A stretch of DNA of 64,000 nt from Bacillota bacterium (GCA_023455425.1 JAEYCM010000010.1:62001-126000); one strand, 5' to 3'; positions 51,641 through 60,227 are shown, counted from the first letter of the stretch. The notes: a model not told the origin generated them from the sequence alone. Translations and numbers: made by a program.

Positions 51641-52918
51641 ATGTTAAGGCCAAAAGCTCTATTGGCTGCTATCCTTGTCCTGCTTCTGTGCGCGGGCTGT
51701 TCCGCCCAAGGCGGCAGCGACGCAAACGATGCAGGCAGCGTAAACGACGTAGGCAATGTAAGCGACGCAAGCGGTGCAGACGAAGTAAGCAGCATAGATA
51801 ACGCAGGCAGCGCAAGCAACGCTACTTACCTGATCAACTGCCGGATGATAGACGGTACGGGCGGGCAGCCTGTCGACCACGCAGTCGTCGCCTTTCAAGA
51901 CGGTATCATTACCGCGGCTGCGAGCAGCGAGTCAATCTCCATACCCGAAGGCGCAAAAGTGATTGACCTCAAAGGCGCTACGGTCATGCCGGGGTTCATC
52001 AACGCACATGTGCACCGGGCGTACAACGAGCAGACCCTGAAAAACTGGCTGATGGCTGGGGTCACGACTGTCCGCGACGAAGCGCCCATGGCGTCCGGCG
52101 ATTTCTTGGCTGAAAGAGACCGCCTGAACCAAGACCCGGCGCATGCAAGGATCGTTTCGGCGACGCCGATCCTGAGCGTACCCGGCGGCTACGGCGGCGA
52201 TTCCTTTACCTCCGCCGATGCTGCAATTGAACTGGCGAGCGAATATATTGCCCGGGGTGTGGAGGTCGTCAAGATTTCCATCGAGGACGACCTGCAGGGG
52301 CGCGTGTGGGAAATGCCCACATACGAAATGATAAAGGCCATCGTGGATACGGCCCACGGAAGCGGATGTAAGGTATCGGCGCATATCAGCCATGCGCGCA
52401 ACCTGCAATGGGCCATCGACGCCGGGGTGGACGATATCGCGCACATGGTGGTGGAACCCGTAAGCAAAGAGACCGTGGATCAGGTGGTGCAAAAAGGGAT
52501 CTACTGGGTGCCGACGCTGGAGCTCTGGAACGGTGTGAGCAGGGATTATGAGTTGGATTGGATCGACGTGGCAATGGAGAACCTTTCCGCCTTTTACAAG
52601 GCAGGAGGCAAGGTGGCGCTGGGCACGGATTTTGCCGGGTACTCCATCCGCTTTGATACCGGCTTCCCCATCACGGAAGTGAATCTGATGCGGCAGGCCG
52701 GTATGAACCCCATGGATATCATCGTTGCCGGCACGAAAAACGCCGCCGAAGTATGCGGCATCAGCAACGTGCTGGGCACCGTTGAGGTGGGGAAGATCGC
52801 GGACCTGTTTGTAGTCAACGGAGATCCGCTTGCCGAGGACGCGCCCTTTGAGGAATCGTTCTTGTCGGTCAGGATGGTGGTACACGGGGGCGAGATTGTG
52901 GTGGAGAATGCTACATAG
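51641..52918 (+). CDS. Secreted lipoprotein amidohydrolase
   Basis: A 425-residue lipoprotein with lipobox CAGC (Cys20), then a 40-residue linker of repeated Asn/Asp/Ala/Gly/Ser units (for example DANDAGSVND, VGNVSDASGADE) and a full amidohydrolase domain: GFINAHVHRA (metal ligands), a carboxylated-Lys candidate VVKISIEDD, VSAHISHAR and LGTDFAGYS. Most family members are cytosolic, so an exported form suggests an extracellular substrate. ATG after GGGAGGAG. A strong terminator follows. Confidence 0.86.
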   Translation: MLRPKALLAAILVLLLCAGCSAQGGSDANDAGSVNDVGNVSDASGADEVSSIDNAGSASNATYLINCRMIDGTGGQPVDHAVVAFQDGIITAAASSESISIPEGAKVIDLKGATVMPGFINAHVHRAYNEQTLKNWLMAGVTTVRDEAPMASGDFLAERDRLNQDPAHARIVSATPILSVPGGYGGDSFTSADAAIELASEYIARGVEVVKISIEDDLQGRVWEMPTYEMIKAIVDTAHGSGCKVSAHISHARNLQWAIDAGVDDIAHMVVEPVSKETVDQVVQKGIYWVPTLELWNGVSRDYELDWIDVAMENLSAFYKAGGKVALGTDFAGYSIRFDTGFPITEVNLMRQAGMNPMDIIVAGTKNAAEVCGISNVLGTVEVGKIADLFVVNGDPLAEDAPFEESFLSVRMVVHGGEIVVENAT

Positions 52919-52943
52919 ACGGGTACCGTATATTATCCGTAGT

Positions 52944-52969
52944 AAAAAAGCCGCAGTGCGGCTTTTTTT
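52944..52969 (+). terminator. Terminator after the secreted amidohydrolase
   Basis: AAAAAAGCCGC (52944-52954) pairs with GCGGCTTTTTT (52958-52968), loop AGT, ending in seven T. Confidence 0.9.
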
Positions 52970-53084
52970 GAGGTCTGGATTTCAGGATCAGCTGAAATAC
53001 GTAGTTCGAAATTTAAGTGTACCTGCTGACAAGCGAGATTGAGCTCCACCGTTGCAAATTTGTTATGTGCTAAAAATCGACTTA

Positions 53085-53113
53085 TTGTATCATTAGATAA
53101 AAAGATATATAAT
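53085..53113 (+). promoter_or_regulatory. Promoter of the retron operon
   Basis: TTGTAT at 53085-53090, a 17-base spacer and TATAAT at 53108-53113. It lies 130 bases before the effector start in an AT-rich leader that holds no gene (52970-53242). Confidence 0.7.
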
Positions 53114-53242
53114 AACAGCATAAAGCAAAACTGGGTTTTTGCGACTTTTACGCTACATTCCGGATTGTGTTGTAAAATTTAATTATTGCAGGAAGAACAA
53201 TACGAACGATAGTAATTATCTGTATTTAGAATTGAGACAAAA

Positions 53243-54463
53243 ATGGAATATCCATCCAAGCCAAGACATGAATCTATAACTAGGACATGGGGAAACATGA
53301 AGTTTCGTCATGATTTTGGTGTAAAAATTGATAACTGGCTGAATCAGTTTGAAGATTCTGAAAAGCCAATGATGTTAAACCTGCTGAAACATTTTTGCTA
53401 TTATACTGAAATAGGAGTTAACGAGAAAGTCGTTGCTCTACATAATAAATTCAAATCGGAATATTTCCAGGATGTTCCTAACGCTATTTATACAAAGATA
53501 TACAAAAAATCTGGGGCCGGCTTTTCTGATATTGTATTTATATCATATTGGAAAAATAACGGATTATATGATTCTGCCATTCCAAATATTTTTGATATAC
53601 TTCAGGATAATGTAACACCACCGGTTTTGGTAATCATTGATGATTACTTTGGTACTGGAAATACTTTTCTAAAGATGATGGACAAGATCATTGCTATTTG
53701 CCCGGAAATTATTAATTCAACAATATATTTTCTTACCATTCATGGGACAGGAGTGGGAGTAACTAATATTTTTGAATATAGGGACCAACATACTCTGAAT
53801 TTACATGTAATTTCTTTTGAGCAAAGTTATGAGACTTTTAAGAACGATTATATCTATCCACAAGTTGAAGCGGAGATAGCCAAAAGGGAATATTTGGAAA
53901 TATGCCAACGGCATAGTGTTAATCTTAATTATCAGCTTGGATATGAGCAAATCCAGTCTCTTGTGGCTTTTGAATACAATACGCCCAATAATACACTCGG
54001 AATATTTTGGCATAGTGTAGATGATTTTGTTTCACTATTCAAACGCCACCAAAAACAGCGAACAATGCTCGCTGACTTAAAGCAAAAAGCGGGCATGAAT
54101 CGTATGGCGCAATTAATGCCTCCTATCGCTTATAATATTGATGCAGGAAAATATAATTTATTTTTGGTTTATTGTATTTGTTGGGGAAAGCAATTCTCCA
54201 TCACAAGAGCTTGTCTTGATTTTGGGTGGACTTCCGAACAGTTGGACTATGCTTTACGTTACATAATTAGGCAAGGGTATATAAAAGTCGAAAATGAAAT
54301 AATTATCCCCACCGAAGCACTGTCTTCTCACTTATTTAAAAGTAGAATTAAGGATTTTCAAAAGTACTATTATCAACTCAGATCAGAAGATAAAATTCCC
54401 TTAATAGAAACTGGCTATATACCTAAGAATTTTGAAGATAAATTTGCAGGGTACAAAGAATAA
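53243..54463 (+). CDS. Retron effector: PRTase-like domain with C-terminal winged helix
   Basis: A 406-residue protein. The N-terminal two thirds contain VLVIIDDYFGTGNTFLKM (128-145), the PRPP-binding loop of phosphoribosyltransferases with both Asp and the TGxT, so nucleotide or PRPP binding is likely. About 303-360 (YCICWGKQFSITRACLDFGWTSEQLDYALRYI) looks like a winged helix. This domain pair is known from type III retrons (recalled, not checked), in which the effector acts as toxin held in check by RT and msDNA. The start at 53243 has a poor ribosome site; an ATG at 53297 is possible. It is AT-rich and ends 11 bases before the ncRNA. Confidence 0.8.
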   Translation: MEYPSKPRHESITRTWGNMKFRHDFGVKIDNWLNQFEDSEKPMMLNLLKHFCYYTEIGVNEKVVALHNKFKSEYFQDVPNAIYTKIYKKSGAGFSDIVFISYWKNNGLYDSAIPNIFDILQDNVTPPVLVIIDDYFGTGNTFLKMMDKIIAICPEIINSTIYFLTIHGTGVGVTNIFEYRDQHTLNLHVISFEQSYETFKNDYIYPQVEAEIAKREYLEICQRHSVNLNYQLGYEQIQSLVAFEYNTPNNTLGIFWHSVDDFVSLFKRHQKQRTMLADLKQKAGMNRMAQLMPPIAYNIDAGKYNLFLVYCICWGKQFSITRACLDFGWTSEQLDYALRYIIRQGYIKVENEIIIPTEALSSHLFKSRIKDFQKYYYQLRSEDKIPLIETGYIPKNFEDKFAGYKE

Positions 54464-54474
54464 AGGAGGAAGAA

Positions 54475-54770
54475 ACAGGTACCGGTTCCTAGAAAACGAT
54501 AGATCAGTCATCTATCTATATGTGCAATGGTACTTTCTGCTTTATACATGCTGCGGTAGGTGGCGGCCTAAAGGCTCGCCAACCAACCTAACAGCATGCA
54601 TAAAGCGCATGGCTTCGCCTTTGCGATAACCAATAGCCAGGCATATACCTCGCTTCGCTGCGGTCTATGCCTGACTCACTGGCAAAGCCAGTGAGTCTCG
54701 TTGTTCGTTTGAACGTCCCTTACAAACGAACAACGACGCATTTAAAGTCTAGGTAGGAACCGGTATCTGT
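54475..54770 (+). ncRNA. Retron ncRNA (msr-msd) with a1/a2 ends
   Basis: Arms a1 ACAGGTACCGGTTCCTA (54475-54491) and a2 TAGGAACCGGTATCTGT (54754-54770) pair over 17 bp with one G-U. G54492 just after a1 is the likely branch guanosine. Then come hairpins: 54498-54516 (7 bp, 5-nt loop); 54541-54604 (13 bp with one mismatch and inner stems); 54606-54625; 54638-54673 (8 bp outer stem); 54673-54697 (11 bp, loop AAA); 54698-54736 (14 bp, 11-nt loop). The first ones probably form msr and the last ones msd; the border is not visible. It lies between effector and RT, in the sense strand. Boundaries of the mature RNA are inferred. Confidence 0.85.
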
Positions 54771-54780
54771 TTTTCATATA

Positions 54781-55794
54781 ATGAATAATCAACAACTTAT
54801 AAATGCAATTGAAAAGAATTACATAACACAGACCGCTAAATTGCTGATTGAGGAATACAACGAACGACTAAGTAGCAATAGTGTACCTATCATATACAAT
54901 CTTAGACATTTACGTAAATTGCTTGGAATCAAGAAAAAGGTTCAAAACCGTTTGTTTGGTAAAGAACGCTACAATTCATATAGAGAATTCTCAATTCCCA
55001 AAAAATCTGGTGCACAAAGAATAATCCAGGCGCCTTGTGATGAACTGAAAGCAATTCAGACTTGGATTAAGGAAAATATCCTTGATAAATTTCAAGTATC
55101 AGAATATGCTAAGGGGTTTGTCAAAGGAATTTCAATATATGACAATGCATTTCCACATGTGGGGAAAGAACTGGTGATAAATATTGATATTAAAGACTTC
55201 TTTCCAAGTATTACCTATGCTCAAGTTTTCAAGGTTTTTTATTATATAGGGTATACAAGAGAAGTATCCCATCTTCTTACCAAATTATGTACTAATGCAA
55301 ATGATGTCTTGCCTCAAGGATCTCCAGCAAGTCCTGTATTGTCAAATCTTGTTTCACTTAAACTTGATAAAAGACTAAGTAAGTTGGCCGAAAGCGCCTC
55401 ATGCGTATATACGCGATATGCAGACGACATTACTTTTTCAGGAGATAAAAAGATTAAATCCTTAGTTCCAATTATCTCAGAAATCATTATTGGAGAAGGT
55501 TATTGTATCAACGAGGACAAATTACGACTACAATATTCATTTCAAAGGCAGGAAGTTACCGGATTAATTGTTAATAAGAAGGTTTCTGTTCCACAGAAAA
55601 CAATTAAAGAAATTGATGACGCAATATATTACTGCACTAAATACGGAGTAAATGAGCACATGAAACGAATCATGTGTAATAAGAGTTTCTACAAAGAGCA
55701 TTTATATGGATTAGCTTATTTTATTCATATGATTGACAAGGAAAAGGGACAAAAATACTTACTTAAGCTTGATCAAATATTATGGCCCTATTGA
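54781..55794 (+). CDS. ret: Retron-type reverse transcriptase
   Basis: A 337-residue RT. Motifs in order: the basic segment IPKKSGAQRIIQAP (72-85), NAFPH (122-126, the retron NAxxH region), IDIKDFFPS (135-143), PQGSPASP (178-185), the catalytic YADD (213-216) and VTG (259-261) followed by LIVN. The last two features are what separate retron RTs from group II intron RTs. It would start at the 2'-OH of the branch G in the ncRNA upstream and copy the msd. The ATG at 54781 is 10 bases after a2; no ribosome site is visible between, so translation may depend on the RNA structure. AT-rich. No terminator is clear after it. Confidence 0.93.
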   Translation: MNNQQLINAIEKNYITQTAKLLIEEYNERLSSNSVPIIYNLRHLRKLLGIKKKVQNRLFGKERYNSYREFSIPKKSGAQRIIQAPCDELKAIQTWIKENILDKFQVSEYAKGFVKGISIYDNAFPHVGKELVINIDIKDFFPSITYAQVFKVFYYIGYTREVSHLLTKLCTNANDVLPQGSPASPVLSNLVSLKLDKRLSKLAESASCVYTRYADDITFSGDKKIKSLVPIISEIIIGEGYCINEDKLRLQYSFQRQEVTGLIVNKKVSVPQKTIKEIDDAIYYCTKYGVNEHMKRIMCNKSFYKEHLYGLAYFIHMIDKEKGQKYLLKLDQILWPY

Positions 55795-55856
55795 TGTAAT
55801 AGTATTTATGAATAGTATAAAGCGCATTCTCCAATATTACTATCTCAACCTAGCCT

Positions 55857-56810
55857 TCACGCCCACTCCCGCCGCAACCGCTCCATCATCTCCAGCGTCC
55901 CCACCGTCATGGCTTCATCCATCACGGAGCTTTGCAGCAGGCCTTCGTTAATGCAGCGGTTGAAGTGCGCAAGCTCGTACACAAGCTCGTGCTTGCAGGG
56001 GTGGTTTAGCGTCACGGTCTCGCCTGTGGCATAGTGCACCGTGGCGGTGCGGGCCTTCCAGTAATCCGGGATTTCGATGCGGCCAAGGTCGCCGAATATC
56101 GTGGCGCCGTTTGTAGCCAAGACGTTTGTTGAAATCTTGCTTACAGCCAGGATCTCCCCGCCGATATTCAGGTTGATGACGCTCTGCTCGTCCACTTTAG
56201 AGTTGCCCTTGGTGCAAAGCCCGGAATAGGAGACGATCTCCCTGCCGAACAGAAATTGTAACAGGTGCAGGGAATAGCTTGCGTTCCCGTAGAGTGCGCC
56301 GCCGCCCGCAGAGGCGGAATGCAGCCACTCGTTGTAAACGGAACTGCAGGAGCTGGTGAAATCCACAAGATGGATTTTGCTCAAAGCGCCGGAGGCGATG
56401 CGGTCTTTTATTTCCTGCATCACGGGCAGAAATACCGCCTTTTGCGCCTCGGCAATAAACCGGCCTTTTTCCTTTGCAAGCGCAAACAGCTCTTTGGCCT
56501 CCGCGCTACTGAGGGTAAAGGGCTTTTCGCAGACCACATGGCGGCCATGGGTGAGCGCCAGCTTGGAATAGCGGTAATGCTCGCTGTTGATGGGCGCAAC
56601 GTATACTACATCCAAGCTATCGTCAGCAAGCAATTCCTCATAGCTTCCATAGCTTTTTTCGATATTCAGCTCCGCCGCTTTTGCCGCCGCCTTTTCCGCG
56701 TTGCGGGAAGCGATTGCCACGGCTTCACCCGTTCCGGTTTCGCGCAAGGCTGCAACAAACCGGGGGACAATAGAGGCGGTGCTGAGTATTCCGTATCTGA
56801 GTTTTTCCAT
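55857..56810 (-). CDS. Gfo/Idh/MocA family oxidoreductase
   Basis: A 317-residue NAD(P)-dependent dehydrogenase. It begins MEKLRYGILSTASI (Rossmann fold) and has the CEKPFTLSSAEAKEL signature (EKP). Such enzymes oxidise sugars or inositols. The start at 56810 fits the family; longer frames overlap the upstream gene. It follows a second Gfo/Idh gene on the minus strand with one base between. Substrate unknown; both enzymes may act in one sugar pathway. It borders the retron on its right side. Confidence 0.88.
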   Translation of the reverse strand: MEKLRYGILSTASIVPRFVAALRETGTGEAVAIASRNAEKAAAKAAELNIEKSYGSYEELLADDSLDVVYVAPINSEHYRYSKLALTHGRHVVCEKPFTLSSAEAKELFALAKEKGRFIAEAQKAVFLPVMQEIKDRIASGALSKIHLVDFTSSCSSVYNEWLHSASAGGGALYGNASYSLHLLQFLFGREIVSYSGLCTKGNSKVDEQSVINLNIGGEILAVSKISTNVLATNGATIFGDLGRIEIPDYWKARTATVHYATGETVTLNHPCKHELVYELAHFNRCINEGLLQSSVMDEAMTVGTLEMMERLRREWA

Positions 56811-56811
56811 G

Positions 56812-57840
56812 CTATGCCTGTTCCCTTTCGATCGTAACGGTTTTCCCGGTTTCAACACTTTTGTGTACGGCCTCGGCGATCTTCTCCGCTTCCAGGCCGT
56901 CCTTCGTGCCTGCAACAAAGGGCTCGCCGGTAATCAAGCAGCGGATGAAATCGTTGATCGGCTCCACGCAGAAGCCGAACGGGCGGCCGTTGTACTCCTG
57001 CAGGAAGTAGGAATTGGGCGTGCGGTACTTCGAGTTGTCGAATATCTCTACGCCGCGGTTCTGGCTGTCGATACGGAACAGGGCGTTTTCGCACAAAATC
57101 TGGGTGCGGCCGTCGTTGTTCTTTGCAAACCCTTCGGGATAGATCCAGCCGTTTTCCACCGTCCAGTAGCAGCCGTTTTCCATCTTCAAAAACGCCTGTA
57201 CGGTGTCGTAGGTATCGATGCCGCGGGATTTTAAAAGTTCCTTGGTGCCTACCGCGAACACCTCCGTCACCTCGCAGCCCATGTACCAGCGGATCTGGTC
57301 GTAGCAATGGGTGCCCAAGAAGTGGACGGGGGAGGAGTTATTTGACCAGCTGAACCACTTGGTCGGCACGTCGATAATATCGTCCATATTCATATACCCG
57401 CGGATGGGCAAGCCGACGCCCGACCTATTTAATTCGTTTTTGATCTGGATGGCCGCCGGATCCCAGCGCTTGTGGTAATCGACCGCCACGCGCACGTGAT
57501 ATTCCCGCTCCGCCGCGATGATGGCCCGGGCGTCTTCCAGGGTAGTGGCGAGCGGCTTTTCAATGAGTACATGCTTTCCGGCCTTGATGGCAGCCAGTGC
57601 GGGGGCGGCGTGGTAGCAATCCGGCGTCGCGATGGAGACGGCGTCAAGTTCTTCTTTGTTGAGCATGTCCGCCACATCGGCGTATGTCCGCACCCCGTAT
57701 TCCGCGCCGATTTTCGTGCGCAGCGCTTCGCTTAAATCGCAGACCGCGACAAGCTCCGCGTCGTTGTTCCACTGATAGGCGCGGATATGATTAATGCCAT
57801 AAATCCCGGCTCCGACGACGGCTACCTTGCGTTTTTTCAT
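56812..57840 (-). CDS. Gfo/Idh/MocA family oxidoreductase
   Basis: A 342-residue dehydrogenase: VAVVGAGIYGINHIRAY Rossmann loop, IEKPLATTLEDARA (EKP) and DYHKRWDP, a segment of the active site. It is paired with the next gene and divergent from a PAS-AraC regulator. Clear GGGAGG before the ATG. Substrate unknown. Confidence 0.89.
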   Translation of the reverse strand: MKKRKVAVVGAGIYGINHIRAYQWNNDAELVAVCDLSEALRTKIGAEYGVRTYADVADMLNKEELDAVSIATPDCYHAAPALAAIKAGKHVLIEKPLATTLEDARAIIAAEREYHVRVAVDYHKRWDPAAIQIKNELNRSGVGLPIRGYMNMDDIIDVPTKWFSWSNNSSPVHFLGTHCYDQIRWYMGCEVTEVFAVGTKELLKSRGIDTYDTVQAFLKMENGCYWTVENGWIYPEGFAKNNDGRTQILCENALFRIDSQNRGVEIFDNSKYRTPNSYFLQEYNGRPFGFCVEPINDFIRCLITGEPFVAGTKDGLEAEKIAEAVHKSVETGKTVTIEREQA

Positions 57841-57989
57841 TGCTGCCTCCCGCTCATATTTAAGATAGGATCACTCGTTGAAAAAATAAAAACCAAATTT
57901 TTATTAGGTTCATGTCGCCATGCCCCATAAAACTTGGTTTTGCCTGCATTACCAGTGACAGCCCGCTATATTGTTTGGAATTTGCGTCC

Positions 57990-58018
57990 ATTATACCATC
58001 CCGCGCAGCCGGTTACAA
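57990..58018 (-). promoter_or_regulatory. Strong promoter for the Gfo/Idh pair
   Basis: On the minus strand TTGTAA, 17-base spacer, TATAAT with TGg extension. The leader is about 140 nt. The rest of the 390-base intergenic region 57841-58231 holds only the promoters of the two divergent units as far as I can see. Confidence 0.75.
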
Positions 58019-58180
58019 TACGGCCTGTTGAGAAACAGTACCGGGCGAGTGAAGTGAGATCAGAACGGGCGGGCGTATTCCTCAAATCAGGCATGCCTCA
58101 TCAGGGTTTTTACGTTCTTCCTACAATATCTTTCGTCAAATTCAGTAGATTAAATGATATACTGCCTTTCCTCTGCACCA

Positions 58181-58186
58181 TATAAT
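58181..58186 (+). promoter_or_regulatory. Candidate -10 box for the AraC gene
   Basis: TATAAT at 58181-58186, 46 bases before the ATG. No good -35 is seen, so an activator may be needed. Confidence 0.4.
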
Positions 58187-58231
58187 AGTAAATATGAGTT
58201 GCCTGCACCTTGGAGGAACGGAGGAAGACAC

Positions 58232-59014
58232 ATGGATAAGCTTGTTTATCAGCAAAGCAATCAAATCCTCGCGTCCTTTGAGTCCGTTTTTCAGAATGAA
58301 GAAATGCTTTTTCAGGTGGCGCAGTTGTTCCCTGTCCCCATCCAGATATTCACACCCGACGGCAACACCGTTTTTGCCAGCCGGGCTGTACTGGAGATGT
58401 GGAATATCTCTGATGCAGATCAGATCGTAGGCAAATATAATTTGCTCAAAGATCCCGTTGTCAACGAGCGCCTTGGGTTACAGAATTATGTACAGCGGGT
58501 GTTTGCGGGCGAGACCGTTCTGGTCCCGGATGTGCGGGTGCCGCTGGAGGATTTTTCAAAGTGGTATGGGATAAGAAATCCCGATTACAACGTGGAGTCC
58601 ATGTACACGGATATTCTGAACTTCCCTATTTTTGACGCGGATAAAAACATCACCCACATCGTGAGCGTATTCATCACCACCAGGATGTATCTTGGAAAAT
58701 CCGATGTAGCGCGGGCCAAGGAATATATCGAGAGCCACTGGCTCGACGAATTCGATATGGATAAAATCGCGGAGTCCGTCAACATGAGCCGGTACCACTT
58801 TGCGCGCGTATTCAAAAAGCACACCGGCATGACGCCTTACAGCTACTATCAGGATATCAAAATCAGAAAGCTCAAGGACGCGCTCCGGGATAAAAATGTT
58901 TCCATCACCGCGGCGTTTGCTTCCTGTGGCATAGAGTATTGCGGCAGCTTCGCCAGAGTGTTTAAGGAGAAAGTTGGGATGACGCCGACCCAATACCGGA
59001 AGACGTTGTTTTGA
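58232..59014 (+). CDS. AraC family transcriptional regulator with N-terminal PAS-like domain
   Basis: A 260-residue protein. Residues about 25-150 look like a PAS domain (LFPVPIQIFTPDGNTVFASRAVLEMWNI), and about 165-258 contain two HTH motifs of the AraC/XylS type (MDKIAESVNMSRYHFARVFKK and ITAAFASCGIEYCGSFARVFKE). It likely senses a small molecule and activates the divergent Gfo/Idh genes. ATG follows GGAGGAAG. Confidence 0.88.
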   Translation: MDKLVYQQSNQILASFESVFQNEEMLFQVAQLFPVPIQIFTPDGNTVFASRAVLEMWNISDADQIVGKYNLLKDPVVNERLGLQNYVQRVFAGETVLVPDVRVPLEDFSKWYGIRNPDYNVESMYTDILNFPIFDADKNITHIVSVFITTRMYLGKSDVARAKEYIESHWLDEFDMDKIAESVNMSRYHFARVFKKHTGMTPYSYYQDIKIRKLKDALRDKNVSITAAFASCGIEYCGSFARVFKEKVGMTPTQYRKTLF

Positions 59015-59043
59015 TTGAAATTTTATATCAATTTTCATTTATT

Positions 59044-59077
59044 CCCCCGGTTCCTATTGGGAACCGGGGGACTTTTG
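59044..59077 (+). terminator. Terminator after the AraC gene
   Basis: CCCCCGGTTCC (59044-59054) pairs with GGAACCGGGGG (59060-59070), then ACTTTTG. Confidence 0.8.
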
Positions 59078-59188
59078 TTCTGGACAGCAATAATTTTACT
59101 AAAGTCAGCTTTCAATCGCTATGTCTTTTTGGCTGCGTTTTATAGCATAAAGAAGGCGCAACATTTTCCGCACAAAGGAGGGGCTTTT

Positions 59189-59677
59189 TTGGACAGCAGC
59201 AGGACGAAAGAACAGCTTCTTGCCGAGCTCATGCGGATGCAAAAGGATATTGAAGAAAGGCTGGAGGCGCAGGAAGGCTTTATCAGCCAGTTTCAGATGC
59301 TGATACAAAATGACGGCCTGTTTTCTCAGGTCATCGACAGCCTGCCTTATCCGGTGGCGATTTTTGAGCAGAACGGCATTGTTCAGATGGCAAACAAAGC
59401 CCTGATGCGTCAGGCAAACATCAGGCCAAGCGACATCGCGGAACAAAAAATCAAGCTGCTCAACCGTGTGACGGATGAGAATTACGAAGTGTTCGAGGCT
59501 GTCGAGGATGTGTTTGTCGGAGAAACGACGGTACTGAAGAATCTGGTCTACCCGCTTGAACTGTTCTGCAGGGACGCGTCGCGGGCGGAGCAGGATGCGT
59601 ACCAAAGCGCGGTCTTCTTCCCCGTACCGGATCACGGGGGGCGCGCCAGGTTCGGGGCAGTCATGCTGATGAAGTAG
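59189..59677 (+). CDS. Stand-alone PAS domain protein
   Basis: A 162-residue protein with an N-terminal helix/coiled coil (EQLLAELMRMQKDIEERLEAQEG) and a PAS domain (SLPYPVAIFEQNGIVQMANKALM). It resembles the PAS part of the AraC protein encoded upstream in order and spacing, but it has no output domain. TTG start at 59189 with AAAGGAGGGG; earlier starts have no site. It may form heteromers with that regulator. Function not known. Confidence 0.72.
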   Translation: MDSSRTKEQLLAELMRMQKDIEERLEAQEGFISQFQMLIQNDGLFSQVIDSLPYPVAIFEQNGIVQMANKALMRQANIRPSDIAEQKIKLLNRVTDENYEVFEAVEDVFVGETTVLKNLVYPLELFCRDASRAEQDAYQSAVFFPVPDHGGRARFGAVMLMK

Positions 59678-59737
59678 CGATTGCCGTGCGTCAAATTCGT
59701 AGAGGGAACATAAAAACAAGTATTTCAGGAGGTAGCT

Positions 59738-60178
59738 ATGAAAAAAACAACAATCCTTTCCATGTCCGTTGTGCTGATACTGGTCTTAGCGCTGGCCCTG
59801 TCCGGCTGCGGCGCGGCTTTAAAAGAGGCGGCCAAGTTGAACGAATATGAAGTGGGCGACGACAACATCCCCAGCATCACGTCCGTCGTAGGAGAGCGCG
59901 AGGTCACAGGGATAGAATCCTCAGTGGATAACGGGATCTCGTCCAAGAAATACACTTATAAAAGCACCACGGTATACGACGACCTTCTCTCGTATGTAAC
60001 CGCGCTGATGGACCAGGGCTGGCGGGTAACAAAAGACATCGATCTCAAAATTGTTCCCGGCTCAGGGGAGCTTGGGAAAAAATCTGCGGATGACGGAGAA
60101 ATTCTCCTGGTTTCCTTTTCCTATGAGGAATCGGAGTACGTCATAAAGATCATCAAGGCAAAGGGAACGCTTGAATAA
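59738..60178 (+). CDS. Small lipoprotein
   Basis: A 146-residue protein with signal peptide and lipobox LSGC (Cys24) and a globular part of about 115 residues. The domain (YEVGDDNIPSITSVVGEREVTG and MDQGWRVTKDIDLKIVPGSGELG) is not recognised. CAGGAGG before the ATG. First of three lipoprotein genes in a row. Confidence 0.75.
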   Translation: MKKTTILSMSVVLILVLALALSGCGAALKEAAKLNEYEVGDDNIPSITSVVGEREVTGIESSVDNGISSKKYTYKSTTVYDDLLSYVTALMDQGWRVTKDIDLKIVPGSGELGKKSADDGEILLVSFSYEESEYVIKIIKAKGTLE

Positions 60179-60227
60179 CAATTTTCATCCCGCCGGGCTT
60201 TTGGGCGGGAGAAAAGGAGTGGATGAA

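Larger units (their letters stand above)
53085..55794 (+). other. Retron locus (effector, ncRNA, reverse transcriptase)
   Basis: The three parts needed for a tripartite retron lie in one strand and one block: an effector gene with PRTase-like and winged-helix parts, a structured RNA with a1/a2 ends, and a retron RT. Both protein genes are strongly AT-rich against GC-rich neighbours, which points to acquisition by transfer. No transposase or att repeat was found at the edges. Confidence 0.88.

Noticed and set aside
51715..51830. Short, regularly repeated DNA units that could be mistaken for a CRISPR-like array
   Set aside because: The units are 12-15 bases, diverged and continue in one reading frame as an Asn/Asp/Ala/Gly linker of a lipoprotein; no spacers or cas genes are near.
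53243..54463. Reading the effector as a metabolic phosphoribosyltransferase such as Apt or Xpt
   Set aside because: Apart from the PRPP loop there is no match to purine or pyrimidine PRTases, the protein is too long, has a winged helix and stands directly before a retron RNA.
54541..54736. Interpretation of the hairpins as an IS200/IS605 end or a group II intron end
   Set aside because: No Y1 transposase or intron-encoded maturase is present, the RT has retron-specific motifs, and the a1/a2 arms frame the region.
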